DNA of 64,000 nt. Source: Taenia hydatigena. Taxonomy: Eukaryota > Platyhelminthes > Cestoda > Cyclophyllidea > Taeniidae. Below the pieces are notes generated by a model that was given only the letters and a program-made list of their open reading frames with translations, ran no database searches and was not told where the DNA came from. Of this stretch, positions 1 through 11,074 are shown one piece after another. Position 1 is the first letter of the stretch. Every line of letters begins with the position of its first letter. The stretch is from the NCBI GenBank assembly GCA_036345935.2, contig JADWOT020000007.1, forward strand, positions 6,984,074 through 7,048,073, in the 5' to 3' direction. Position numbers and translations under genes: made by a program.

Positions 1-3000
1 AGGCTACTTACTAAGTGGCAGTAGACTTTGGCGTTTAACATCTGACAAATTTCAACAGCACAGGTTTGCATAGCCTCATTTATAAAAGTGACTGCAGCAT
101 GAATAGCTTTAGAATGTCTATTAGTATGCGCAAATAAGGGAGCGAATTTGTATTCGCCTAAAAACTATTTGGACAGGATGCCTTTTGTATGCTGTGTCTG
201 CCCGTAATTCTAAAACGTCGTGCACGCTTGGATTTTCCGGGCATTTATATTTATCATGCCTAGTCACCTAGCAATCTAAAAGAGTACATTTTATTTGCTT
301 ACTTCTTCCTTATCAATGCTACTAACTTTTGATCACTCGCCAAATACACAATCAACTGTTAGCACAAACCGCTTATCTATTGCCTAATTCGAGTCAATGT
401 CTACGCAATACGTTCACAACTCAAAATATTATCCTAGGCGAAGGTAACCTCTTTCGGTCATACGCTCGACAAAGTGTCTTTATCACAAACAGAATAGTTC
501 CAAGTGCATAAGATTCTATACTTGTCTCCTATTTTGGTGTCATTTCCCTTGGAAGGAGCAGACAAAATATGCGGGGGTCTACAATGCCTGCACTTATGGC
601 ATATTAAACAAAAAACGAAGATCAAGTGGAAGCACAAATCTCCCAACTCAAGATTTGTGTTCAAGCGATCCGTGTTCACTGAGTCTTTTTCATCGAGGAG
701 GTGCACTTATGCACACCCATTTTCCAACTTTTTCCGTATTTTTCATCACCATCTGCCATCATTGATAGACTCTTGATTTTACTAGTGCCTATTCCCATCT
801 TTGTGGGCGATGGTTGATGCATCTTACGCGTGCCTAATTCGCCGTGATGAACCGTGATGACGAACCGTGCCGTATAAGCGAGCATTCTAATGGTAAGTTG
901 AATTTGATCACCTAGATTCATCTTGTCCCATGAACGATGTAACTAGTGGTGTTCTTTAGGCGGTGCGATAGACCTATGCGTTTGCGCTAGATCTCTCTTA
1001 TGAAAGACGTCAATTAGGCTGTGTTAATATTTATTTGGAGGAGGAAGTGTTCTCCTAGCTGGCGCGACCGTAATCATCGCACTTGTTTAGATGTCACAAA
1101 TAAAGAGTTGTCTTAATAAATCAGTCCATTCGTTGTGAAGAACGATGGATGCGAAGGCAAAAATGTATGCGCCCAAGGGCTAAAATATGTTCGTTTACTT
1201 GCATGGTCTAAGGCAATGACTAAGCCTTTTACAATGCAGATCGATCCCAGCAGATGTAGACTTATTTGATGATTAATCTGACTAATTCTTCCTTGGTTGC
1301 CACAAGAAGTATACGGTCTGGTCAAAGACCTGATTAGGGATAAAATTCTTAAGCCTATCTGACAAATTGACTATAAGTGGATAGGCAGTTGACGTTGCAT
1401 CCCTTACCTTAGCTAACTATTTCCATCCTTCCCCTGCCTAACGCTTTTAGTTCCACCCCCTGACTTTTGATTCACTTCTCTTTACCTGCCTTAGCGGCGC
1501 GACTTCCTTTCGCTTCTTCATCTTATCAGCCTGCCTCATCCTCTAAAGGATAAGGTCAAAAATGCATGTCAGAATAAATGTATAATTCATTGTGGAAAAA
1601 CCCGACTTTAATAAACTGCGTTTTATGAAAAATGAAGCCACAATACTAAGCGATGTTTTATAATTGAAGGGTTGATTAAAAGTACTTTTAGCTAAACGCA
1701 ATCGTTTCCTACTCAGGGAGTTTTTGATACTCAGCAGTGATTGTAGAAGGATCGAAATTTATATCTTGCCTTAGCTCCTCATTTGACTTTATCATGCCCA
1801 TTGAGCAAGTGAGTGTAAGGTTTTGCAACACTAAGGATTTTTTTGCCAGGTTAAGCTTAGGCGAAACACTATTGACGCCGTACAAGTGGGCAAATTCCAA
1901 GAACCATCTACCCGGCTCCAGTTAACGACACGCACTTTTAATATTGCGCACATAATCAAAAGGAATGGTAGGGGCGATTTTCATCGATCGACATAAAAGG
2001 GGAAAATTTTAGGCTCTCAGATCCTTATCAAGAATAGCAGGTTAGGTTTTTAAAAATATTTCCTGCTTCCCCTCATCTTTCTTACGCTCATTGTCAGCAT
2101 AAGGAGCTAAATGAATAATGTAAGGCATATATTTTTATGCGCTGATTCTAGAAGATCAGTTCTACTTCCCCGCTACCACGCGTTACGTTACTTGGCAAAG
2201 GAAGGGTCAGCGCTGCATTATCTAAGCAGAAGAGTATAAGAAAATTAGCTCTTAGTAGACACCGCGACTGCTAATAGCTACCTTATTTTGGAGACGAATT
2301 TCATCATCACTGCTAACCAAACCAATAGACACATTAGTGAAGCCAAGATAAGTGCAAATCTCCTCAACGCCGGCTTTTAAATTTGGTCACAATTTTTAAA
2401 ATGTGCAAATGAGATCAGTGCTATTCACCCTCCCCCTTTTCTCAATCTCTCTGCAAGCCCCCTGTGGATGCGTATCTTTCACCGCTTATTATGAGTCTTT
2501 CAACCCTGATTCTGTCGTTTGCCTTTGCCCAGGCAGTTGACCAGCTTATCATGTTGTAAGGCAATCGTTAAGAGGTGTCTTTGCATTTGCCAGAGGTTGG
2601 ATGGAAGCACGGTTGGCAAAGAATGCCAATTTCTAAGGCGATTGCCGGGAGGAATGCCGCTATATTCAGGACCAGCTGTTGGAGAAGTCGGTGAGTGTGG
2701 CATTATTGTCTAGCAGTATCGACTCTCGGATGTGTAAGCAATGCTACAGTTGATGGCTTTTTAACAAAATGGCTGTAATTTTAGTATACCAGCTTGTATG
2801 CCACCAGAACGGAGTCGGGTTAGAATAAGGAGTCCTGACTCTGTCAGCCCAAACCATTCAAATCGTAAAGGCTTTAGATTGCACTTGAGATCTGCGTGTA
2901 AAATACCATCTCACTTCCTGACCTATGTCATTGCCTTCATGCAACATGGTTATCGCAGCTTCTCGATCTCTGCAGCCCATAATGCCTGGTGTTAGCAATC

Positions 3001-4620
3001 TTATTTGCCCAAAGAAGGACTGATGAAGTGAAAGTAACGCTAAAATGATAATAAATCATTTGTGTAAATGTGCAGGGTTTGAACTATGCCTAAGAAAGGC
3101 AAACACTGACATACAAGCAGCCACTGATATCACAACTCGGGTTGCTGAATCAGCTCCGATTACAATTATTACTCAGGGAGCATTTACCAGTGCAAGAGCT
3201 AAACACCAATAATATGAAAAATGTAAGCCCTTTAATTGCCAGCGCCACAACTTTGCACTGCTCCTTTCCCGATTAAGTGTACAAAGTCAATAAATCTGCA
3301 AACCGGTTTCCCATTCTAGCGGCTTCTCATATTTTAGCAGCCTGATTTAATTTTTTTGGCTATTCTCCTTTCTATCCTTGCACTGCATTTCATCTAGCAC
3401 GTTTCTCGGCAGCTGGTTTTATTCCACAATTACTCTCGTGGTCAGCAATCACGACTTGCTATCCTTCTCTTCTGCATGCTTGTTCATAAGTACCGGGCGA
3501 CACTGCACGTGATCCAATGGCAAGTTTTTGCCCCGTTAATAACTGCTTGAAATTCTTTCAGGGACAGCGTCACGCAAATATGACTGCCACAATATTCGGA
3601 TTTAACTGCAGTAAATTATCTTAAAGGCTCTCTTTTTCGGTGAACAGTGCCTTAATGACCTCACGGACGTGGGTAAACTATATAGCTATTACTTCGGATG
3701 TTTCTTATTTCGTTCCCATTCAGTGGTGTAAGACTAAAGATGACGGAAATATTTGACAACAAACATAAATAGTACAAATCGTGTATTAATCCAAATGCCT
3801 GATAATTTTTTTTGCAGAAAGACTCCCTTTAGCTAAAGGACAAATATCCAACTTCGTTTTAATATGCAACTGCACTCACTTCCTGAGTAAAATCCCGTAA
3901 AACTGGCAGCTCTTTCCAAAACACCAACTAAAATTTAAATAAAGCTATGAATTCAACGACATCTGTGTCGTCTGCGCTGTGTTTACTCTATTGTTACTCA
4001 ATTCTTGGCTCATTTCTGTTTTCTTAGGTTTGATTGTGAAGTGCTTTACACCAGTAACAGGGTTTGGGATAGAAGCCGGCGACAAATGCGCAACCCTCTT
4101 TTGCATTGGAAACCCTTTTGTTCTTATAGCACATAGCAAGGTGCATATCCGTAGGGGTTAGTTGAAGCAGCTCGTTGGTGGGTCCCATATCACAGGCAAA
4201 TTAATTCATGACTATAACTCCCGTAATTTAAATTACAATCCATTTAAATTTGGTTGCACGCAAAAGTGCGTACAAGCGTTGTTTTGACATCAGCATGCAG
4301 CTTCCTATGAGTCTTAGACCTACCGATGCGATCTGACGCGGTGCAGCGCCATAAGGCACAACGTTTTTCTTACCATATTAACAAACAGCCCTCTATTAAT
4401 CATGCACAGGCAGAGCCTCGCTTTATCAGTGCCTGTTTTGTTCCAGCACAGCGGATGTTCTTACCCTTCGAGGTCAACATTTGAAATGCAAAAGCATGGA
4501 AATGGCATAAAACATACAGGAAACTCACAAATCTTGCTGGCGTGATAGTCTATTGCCACATTCTGCCGAAAAAAACGTTGTGCAAGTCTGCAAAGCGGAA
4601 ATGCACCCGGTGAACGAGGA
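1..4620. other. Intergenic DNA, no gene recognised
   Basis: I see no supported gene here. Open frames are 90 codons or shorter, have no family motif, and most overlap one another on opposite strands. Base composition is moderately AT-rich with no long tandem repeat. Introns or exons of an undetected split gene cannot be excluded. Confidence 0.5.
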
Positions 4621-4622
4621 AT

Positions 4623-5005
4623 TACTTATATAAATGACGTGAACGCACATGTTCCTGCATGTCCTCCAGCGTCAAAAATCCTGTGTCATATTCCGTGCAG
4701 TAAAGACGTATTTTTGAGTCCCCCGTTATTAGGAATGCAGCATGGTGCATGGTGAGTTGTCCGTGGAAAATCTTAAGAGCATTGTAGAAAGTCAGAGTAC
4801 ACCAGATATAATTAAAATTAAACGGACGCAAACTCACAAATGTGTTGCAATAAAGTGACTGCTACATTCCTCAAATTGAGTAGTTGACTCAGAACACACA
4901 CAACACGCATTGTGATTTAAAGCAATTTTTAAGTTCAAAAGAAGGTGATTTTGCAAAAGGATGTTAGACAGGAATGAAGGAGAGATTTTGCACGTGTCTT
5001 TACCT
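4623..5005 (-). pseudogene. C2H2 zinc-finger-like exon remnants
   Basis: Two segments on the minus strand have C2H2 finger spacing. The first (4905 down to 4840) reads CCVC, then twelve residues, then HFIATH, which is exactly C-x2-C-x12-H-x4-H. The second (4699 down to 4634) has CTEYDTGF, then LTLEDMQEH and VRSRH. Its F, hydrophobic and His positions are right, but the second Cys is Tyr, one transition away from TGT or TGC. The two lie in different frames. A GTGAGT at 4837-4832 directly after finger one looks like a 5' splice site, so they may be exons of one gene. C2H2 fingers bind nucleic acid, but target and gene are unknown. The missing Cys and lack of other fingers favour decay. Chance matches to so short a pattern are possible. 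Confidence 0.35.
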
Positions 5006-5149
5006 TTTTGATGCCTAAGACAAACCCAAAGATTCTGCACGTCAATGAGCAAACTGGACAATGTCCATTCAAGTTGCCTCAGGTATTGAGTGACCTTGAC
5101 GCCAACCAATGGCTGTTTGCCGCGTTTGGACAGGTATCGCCCTCAGCAT

Positions 5150-5500
5150 GACCACAAAGTCAACTAAAATCAATATCCAGGCCCATATAATAACGTCATT
5201 TGACCTTGAAGTCGACGCTAACCGATATCCGGGGCCACCTAATGACGTCATCTGACCTTAACATCGACGTTAATCAATATTCACAGCGGCGAATGACGTC
5301 ATCCGACCTTGAAGTAGCCATTAATCCATACCCTGAGCCACCGAATGGCGTCATCTCACCTTGTAGTCGACGTAAATCGATATCCGGGGCCACCTAGTGA
5401 CGTCATTTGACCTTGAAGGGTACGTTAATTGATATCCAGAGCCGCCAAATGACGTCAAGGTCATGTGACGTCATTCCGTGGCCTGGATATCGATTTGCCC
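5150..5500. repeat. 51-52 bp minisatellite, cluster 1
   Basis: About six tandem units of 51-52 bp, each starting near TGACGTCATCTGACCTTGAA and running through GTCGACGTTAATCGATATCC and GGGCCGCC. TGACGTCA is a perfect 8-bp palindrome identical to the consensus CRE/ATF site, and the units also hold GATATC or ATCGAT palindromes. The last unit, from about 5451, is inverted (GGCCTGGATATCGATTT). Where a unit is 51 bp it keeps one frame open, which explains the repetitive short ORF from about 5200 to 5397; I do not call that a gene. Confidence 0.85.
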
Positions 5501-5504
5501 CTCT

Positions 5505-6600
5505 CCCAATGTCACTGGGTAGGATAGGGTAGAAGGCTAGAAGGTAGGGTAAGGTAGGTAGGGTAGGGTAGAAGGACAGCTGAGGTGGTAAGGAGAAAAG
5601 GAAGGAAGGAAGGAAGGAAGGAAGACAAGAAAGATGGAGTGGAGGTAGGACGTGGAAGGGAGGGAGGGAGGGAGGGAAGAAAGGTGTCTACCAGCAGCGT
5701 ATAAGTAGTGGTAAAGTGGTGCGTCTACTGGTAAGTTGTAAGTAGTGGCGCCTACCTAAGTAGGCTGGTGGCGTATTAATAATTGAGTAGTTGTGGACGG
5801 GGGTGAGTGAGTGAGTGAGTGCAACAGTAGTGAGTGGTGTTAGGAGTCAAATTGTTTTATTTGGCTGACGATGTGACGTTACTTTGAAAAGGTGGGAAAA
5901 TGAATGTGTTTTTGGTTGAAAGTGATTGAGGTGGACCCGAGGCCTATAACCAAAGGAAAGAGGAAGCAACAGGGTGGAGGTGTATTGTGGAATCCAGAAA
6001 GGAGGGACTGAGATAGGGGAATAAGGGGAGAAAGAAATAAGGGGGATGGGAATGCTTGGATGAATGAATGAATGAATGAATGGAGGAAGAATGGCGTGTG
6101 AGTGAGTAGTGGAGTGACTTCTACTGGCAGCCTATAAGTAAGTAGTTGCGGTGGGTGAGTACAACAGTAGTGGTAGGAGGAGGAAGAGTAGGTGCATCGG
6201 TTAGACAGGATGCGTGCGTGTGGCTATGGGGGAGTGGAGTGGAGTGGTCGGCGTAGAGTGCACTGGTGGGAATGGGTGCGTGGTGCGTGCGTAGTAGCAG
6301 TAGTGGTAGGAATAGGTGCACCCGTGGGAATGGGTGGATGGGCTGTAAGGTAAGGTAAAATAAGACGACGGAGAGGAAGGAGGAGAAGGAGAGGGAATTG
6401 GAGGGAATGTTGGTGATAATACTGGTGGGGATGAGTAGGAAGAAGGAAGAATTGGGAGGTAAAAAGGGGAAAGAAGAAGCCGATGGGAAGAGGATGGTAA
6501 AACAGCGTAAGGAATAAGTAGAAGTGGGTGGGGTTAACTGGGTTAATGAGGAGAGGAAGAGTAGGCAGTGGAGAATACGCGTAGATGAGCAGGTGAGGCG
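5505..6600. repeat. Purine-rich low-complexity DNA with microsatellites
   Basis: The plus strand is strongly purine-rich for more than 1 kb. It includes degenerate GGTAG repeats near 5517-5570, a GGAA run near 5600-5624, a GAGT run near 5803-5820 and a GAAT run near 6060-6081. Long minus-strand frames in it (including a 269-codon one from 6930 to 6121) are compositional: their products are Pro, Ser, Leu and Thr runs read from pyrimidine-rich DNA. It sits exactly between the two minisatellite clusters. Confidence 0.8.
5658..5676 (+). other. G-quadruplex motif
   Basis: Five GGG runs separated by single A residues. This fits the tightest form of the intramolecular G-quadruplex pattern (four G3 runs with 1-nt loops), with one spare run. 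It lies in the purine-rich block between the minisatellite clusters. Formation in the cell is inferred. Confidence 0.7.
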
Positions 6601-6870
6601 AAAAAGGAGGTAAAAGCCTGGTATGCGGCGGGGATGGGATTGCCCCCAGGGATTTAAAGCCGCGCAGGCTCCGCCCCCCCACCGCGATAACCCATTACGT
6701 GCGCGGTAGCTGGTCCTGCTGCGCCCTGGCTGGTTCTCAGTTGTTCGAGGCGCGCGACAACTCACAGCGGTGGGGCCAAATGCAGGATAATGCCCCGCTG
6801 CGGTCCCTCCCGGCCGTCCGGGCTGGTCGATGACCTTGAGACTGATCAATGGCGTGCGTCCACGCCTGTC
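6600..6870. other. CpG-rich patch
   Basis: A GC-rich stretch with many CpG dinucleotides (for example GCCGCGCAGG, CCGCGATAACC, GTGCGCGGTAGC, GAGGCGCGCGAC), unlike the surrounding DNA. It joins the purine-rich block to the second minisatellite cluster. It could be a promoter-like island or simply part of the satellite unit. No gene start next to it is supported. Confidence 0.45.
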
Positions 6871-7305
6871 TGGGGAATCCAGTGACCTTGACGCCGGCCA
6901 ATGGGAGTCCGGACAGCCGCCTAACGTCATTTGACCTAGAAATCGACGTTGGTTGATATCCAGGGCCGCCCAATGGCCCTGAGGTCGACCAACAGGGGTC
7001 CGGGACCGCCCGGTGACGTCATTCTAACTCAAAGTCACGTGACATCAAGGTCAACGACAATCAATATCTGCCATGGATCCTCGCCCCACGTGGCCTTCAG
7101 GTCTACCAAAATCAATACCCAGGCTCATCTGATGACGTCACCCGACCTTGAAGTAGACGTTAATCGATATCCAGGGCGGCGAATGACGTCATCCGACCTT
7201 AAAATAGACGTTGATCGATAACCAGAGCCGCCTAATGACGTCATCTGACCCTAAAGTCGACGCCATTCGATATCCAGAGCGGCGAATGACGTCATCTGAC
7301 TGGGT
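6870..7305. repeat. 51-52 bp minisatellite, cluster 2
   Basis: The same repeat family as at 5150-5500, in the same orientation. The clearest units begin with TGACGTCA at about 7135, 7186 and 7237, ending with a partial one near 7288. The first part (6870-7130) is more diverged and includes CACGTGACATCAAGG. Shared flanking words such as TGACCTTGACGCC at both cluster starts (near 5093 and 6890) suggest that the two clusters were one array or arose by duplication of a larger unit. Confidence 0.85.
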
Positions 7306-8915
7306 TTTCCTTACCAAAAGAAGTTGTTGATGAGAAACCTCAATCGTGAACTCTCGTGGGTTACTGGATGCTTAAGTGAGCAGGTCGAGGCTTGAAGAAG
7401 AGCTACAACATTGGAAAGGATAAGGGGTTTGCAGATGGTAGTTAGGAGATTCCAGCAAGGACCACGACTGTCATTAGTTCGCACTTCTGGAACCACTGCA
7501 TAGCAGTCAACAGTAGGCCTGCTAATCCTGTCGACGTTTCCTTACCGTCCCACCTCTTCTTTAACTGAACTTGTAAACACTTCTTCCATTCATGATGCTG
7601 TAAATATGTGAAAAAAAGCTGTAGAGAAATTGGCTTTGAAGGATCGCACAAGATTTTGCAAGTGTTTGCTTTCAACGTGACGTCAATCAGTGCGACGCGT
7701 GGTGGTAAAATGTGGTGACGGTCGTGTCTATGGCTCCTTTATTCACAGATGATCTGACGTTAGGCGCGAATCTCACTGACGTGGATTGCACACCGACCGA
7801 ACAGAGTCACACATTTGGAGTTGTTTCATCAGCAATTCCCGATGTATTGCAGTGGTCTTAGTAAATTGGAATGCAGCAGACTCTACTGACAGATTGTGCA
7901 ACCTAAAGCTCTGTTTCTTCTAATCTGACATCTTCTTCTCTCAATCGAAGCCAGTTCGTCTGTGGAATTTTGGGAGCGTCGCCTAATGGTGATGGTAAAT
8001 CAACAATTTTGCACCCGGTTTGCCTCTGTCTACAGTCCAAGCAGCATCGCAGGTCATTTTTGCATACCTGAAGCACTGAAAATGCCCCAATTTGCGACTT
8101 ATACGTAGCAACCCAGAGAGTCTAGACGTGTTGGGCCCTTGCTCTGCAAATCGCTTGAGTATCGCTTTATTTTCCTACTGATTAGGCCTTGCTGAAGGTG
8201 TCAGTGGTGACGATTTTATGCCACCCAGAATTCTGCCCAGTTCTGAGGCCATGTGTCTTACAGAAACCTCGAGTAGATGTTGTTCCCCCAATGCATTCTA
8301 CCTGCTATTCGCCTGTGAATTTGCCTTTAATTTTTCGCCTTAGGTGCATCATCGCCAAGTGATAGCTCCACTCTCTACAGCTAGCAACATGAGTAACACC
8401 GACGCTAACCACATTTCCTACTTCAGAGTGACGACTTTCCACCGCGCTTGCGGTATGATTGTACATTCCATCGGCATCCATGTTTCCAAGTAACCTTTAA
8501 AGTTGTTCCCTCAAGAAGGATAAAAGAGCCTCAAAAATTGTTGACGGCTGTTATGAACACTCAACACTTTCCAACTATATTTTCGTTCAACCCTTCCTTT
8601 TGTTCCGAATGGACATTGGGCAAAGGGGAACATTTCGCTTACTCCTCAGGCATGCTCGCTTTGCAATGGAAAGCAGTAGTGGACGGATTCGTCGCTACCA
8701 TGTAATCACCTACTGAAGCGATTGAGGTGCATCCACACTCTAAAATCGCCTGCTCGAAATGAGTAGCAGCCAAAAATTGAGTTAAAAATCGCATTTATAA
8801 CTCCACAGATCTTAAATGCCTATCAAGAACACACCAACGAGGCAAATCCGTAGCATTTCACGTTAGCTTAGCTAAGTGTTGGCCAACAAATTGTAAGTTC
8901 AGAGGTAGGAAATAC
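7306..8915. other. Intergenic DNA, no gene recognised
   Basis: A 77-codon minus-strand frame (7675-7442) has a Cys/His-rich start (CKILC, LQHHEWKKC) recalling a zinc-binding knuckle, but the spacing fits no finger class. A plus frame at 8448-8705 has no motif. I support no gene here. Confidence 0.4.
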
Positions 8916-8919
8916 AAAC

Positions 8920-9102
8920 CTAATCGTAGCTTCCGTCTAAAAATCCCTCCAGTTGGTTATAACTGTCCCAATCACCTGAATCACTTAAGCTCTCCTTCAT
9001 TGAGTCACCTGCTTCTTTCAAAAATTTTGCCAGATCCGTGTTTTCCTCCTTGCCAGAGAAATCTAGCAAAGTGGAAGCGGTGGACCAAAGTGAATGCAGA
9101 CT
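8920..9102 (-). CDS. Possible terminal coding exon, unknown protein
   Basis: A minus-strand frame ends at a stop at 8920-8922. A good 3' splice acceptor precedes it: a pyrimidine-rich run (CTCTTTTTGTTTGTCTCACG) followed by ACTTTGCAG, putting the first exon base at 9102, in phase 0. The predicted 60 residues are hydrophilic and acidic, with an amphipathic stretch (DLAKFLKEAGDSMKESL) and an aromatic-acidic end (DWDSYNQLEGFLDGSYD). No family is recognised. Without the acceptor, the frame extends upstream to a Met at 9138. It lies just beyond the 3' end of the HSP70 pseudogene on the same strand, but the sequence is not HSP70-like. It may be the last exon of a gene whose earlier exons I cannot see, or a relic. 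Confidence 0.35.
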   Translation of the reverse strand, partial: SLHSLWSTASTLLDFSGKEENTDLAKFLKEAGDSMKESLSDSGDWDSYNQLEGFLDGSYD

Positions 9103-9268
9103 CTGCAAAGTACACGTGAGACAAACAAAAAGAGGCAAAGCAAGTCCACAGGTCAGGTTGAATTAAGTGCATTGTGCATATCTATTTAGAATGTACACAA
9201 ATGCGTTGGCAATAGGCAAAAGAAGACGCAAAAGTGGTGAAGTATATTAAATCACCGTTAAGTGACGT

Positions 9269-11074
9269 TCAAATCGCCTTAAGACTTGGCGTTCCTTTAG
9301 GTTTTGCGTTTCTCTGATTCATCAAAAGGCTGCTCACGCCCCCAAACTTCTTGCGCATTCGCTCATAATCCTCCCTTGTGGCCTGATTTTCGGTGTCCGT
9401 CCACTTAAGAGCCTTCTCACACTGCGTTATTATTGCTTTTCAATTATCCTCCAATATCTTCTGCTTCAACTCCTCTTTCTCAAACCTTCTTTTTATGCTG
9501 TAGTTGCAGTCCACTGGCTCACGCTTCGTTCCCATTCTACTCCTCTTCTTCTCATCCACCTGCTTGTTTATCTCTGCATCTTCCAGCGTTTGCTCTATCT
9601 CCTCCTTAGACAGACGACCCATGTCGTTGCTGATCTTAATGCTGCTCTGTTTCTTTGTCGACCTTTCCATCGCCGATACTTGGAGAATGCCATTCTCGTC
9701 AATCTCAAAGGTCGTGCCAAACACAATCTCACCACGCGGCCTTGGTGGGAAACCGGTCACAGTGAACTCACCCAACAATTGGATGGATGTTGCTCTTGCG
9801 CGTTCGCCTTCAAAAACCTTGAATGTAGCTGACGTTTGATTGTCTCTAGTTGTCGCGCGGCGGCATGTTTGCTTTGTCGGAATCGGCGTGTTACGCTTTA
9901 CTACCGTCAACATCGAACCAAGAGAGTCTTCCATACCCAATGAGAGTAATGTCGCCTCGGGCAACATTAAAGCATGCATCGCCGCCGAATTCTGATTAGT
10001 CAGATTGGCCGCAAACATGGCTGCACCGTAGGCTACTGCCTCATCTGCTTTGACGGATCTCTTCACCTCTTTGCCCCCAAAGAAGTTCTGCAACATCTTC
10101 GCCACCTTCGGAATACGCGTCGATCCACCAACCAGCACAATCTCGCTGATGTCTGCCTTCTCCATCTCTGCGTCGCTCATAGCAGTCTTTACTGCATCCA
10201 TCGTCCTTTCGAAGAGGTTCAAGCACAAATGCTCAAACCGGACCCGTGTGAGACTAGCAATGAAATCGATGCCCTCGAACAGCGACTCGATGCACACGTC
10301 AGTGCTCTCAGCCAAGCTCAGCATCCGCTTTGCTTGCTCACACTCCCTTCTCAAACGACTGATGGCTGTTTTGTTTGTCGTCAAGTCTTTTCCTTTGTGT
10401 TCTCTCTTAAATATTTCCATACAATGATCCACTAGTAGGGAAGTGATGTCCTCACCACCCAAACGCGTGTCCCCGCCAACCGCCTTCATCTCAAATTTCC
10501 CATTCCGTATGGACATGATGGAGACGTCAAAGGTGTCGCGATCCCAATCAAAGATGAGCACATTACGCTGCCTGTCAGACTTCTTGTCCATTACGTAGGC
10601 AATAGCAGCTGCTGTCGGCTCACTGATGAGGCGCGGGATGTTTAAGCCCGCCAGTTTCCCAGCGCCGATGGTGGTCAGACGCTGGTTGACATTAAAGTTG
10701 GCTGGCACTGTGATGACAGCATTTGTCACCTTCTGGCCCAGGTACACCTCTGCTGTCTCCTTCATTTTCGACAGCACCATTGACGAGATCTGCTACGCAG
10801 TGATACGCTTTGTCACACCACAGTGCCGCACTACAATCTTCGGTATTTCTCGAGAATCTATCACTTTGAAGGGCCACCGCTTCATGTCTTCCTGTACTTC
10901 TTCATCTTTGAAACGGCGTCCGATCAACCGCTTCACATCAAATGCGGTGTTGGAAGGGTTCATGGTTGCCTGGTTAACTGCGGCCTCACCGATAAGGCGT
11001 TCCTTATCAGTAAAAGCCACACAACTGGGAGTTGTGCGACTGCTTTGGTCATTAGCGAAAAGTGCTGCAACCTG
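9269..11074 (-). pseudogene. HSP70 (cytosolic type) pseudogene
   Basis: Intronless, 5'-truncated copy of a heat-shock protein 70 chaperone (ATP-driven folding factor). Homology starts at [10 protein letters not shown], equivalent to the KVEIIANDQ region, so the first phosphate loop (GIDLGTTYS) is missing. Recognisable blocks follow: [50 protein letters not shown], then the substrate domain with GEFTVTGFPP and FEIDENGILQVSA. Two in-frame stops interrupt it: TAG at 10793-10795 (before QISSMVL) and TGA at 9440-9442 (before KAIITQCEKALKW). The frame then runs to a TGA at 9269-9271. The phosphate-2 loop DLGGGTFD is DWDRDTFD, so nucleotide binding would fail even if stops were read through. The C-terminal EEVD is absent. 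Tapeworm genomes carry many such degenerate HSP70 copies. The lack of introns could mean a retrocopy, but I see no poly-A tail or target duplication. Confidence 0.93.

Noticed and set aside
5200..5397. Repeat-protein-like frame (MTSSDLE...) in the minisatellite
   Set aside because: Open only because some units are 51 bp, a multiple of three; no start context, and the array includes inverted and diverged units.
6121..6930. A 269-codon minus-strand open frame, the second longest in the window
   Set aside because: It is read from purine-rich low-complexity and minisatellite DNA; the product is runs of Pro, Ser, Leu and Thr, and other frames there are equally open.
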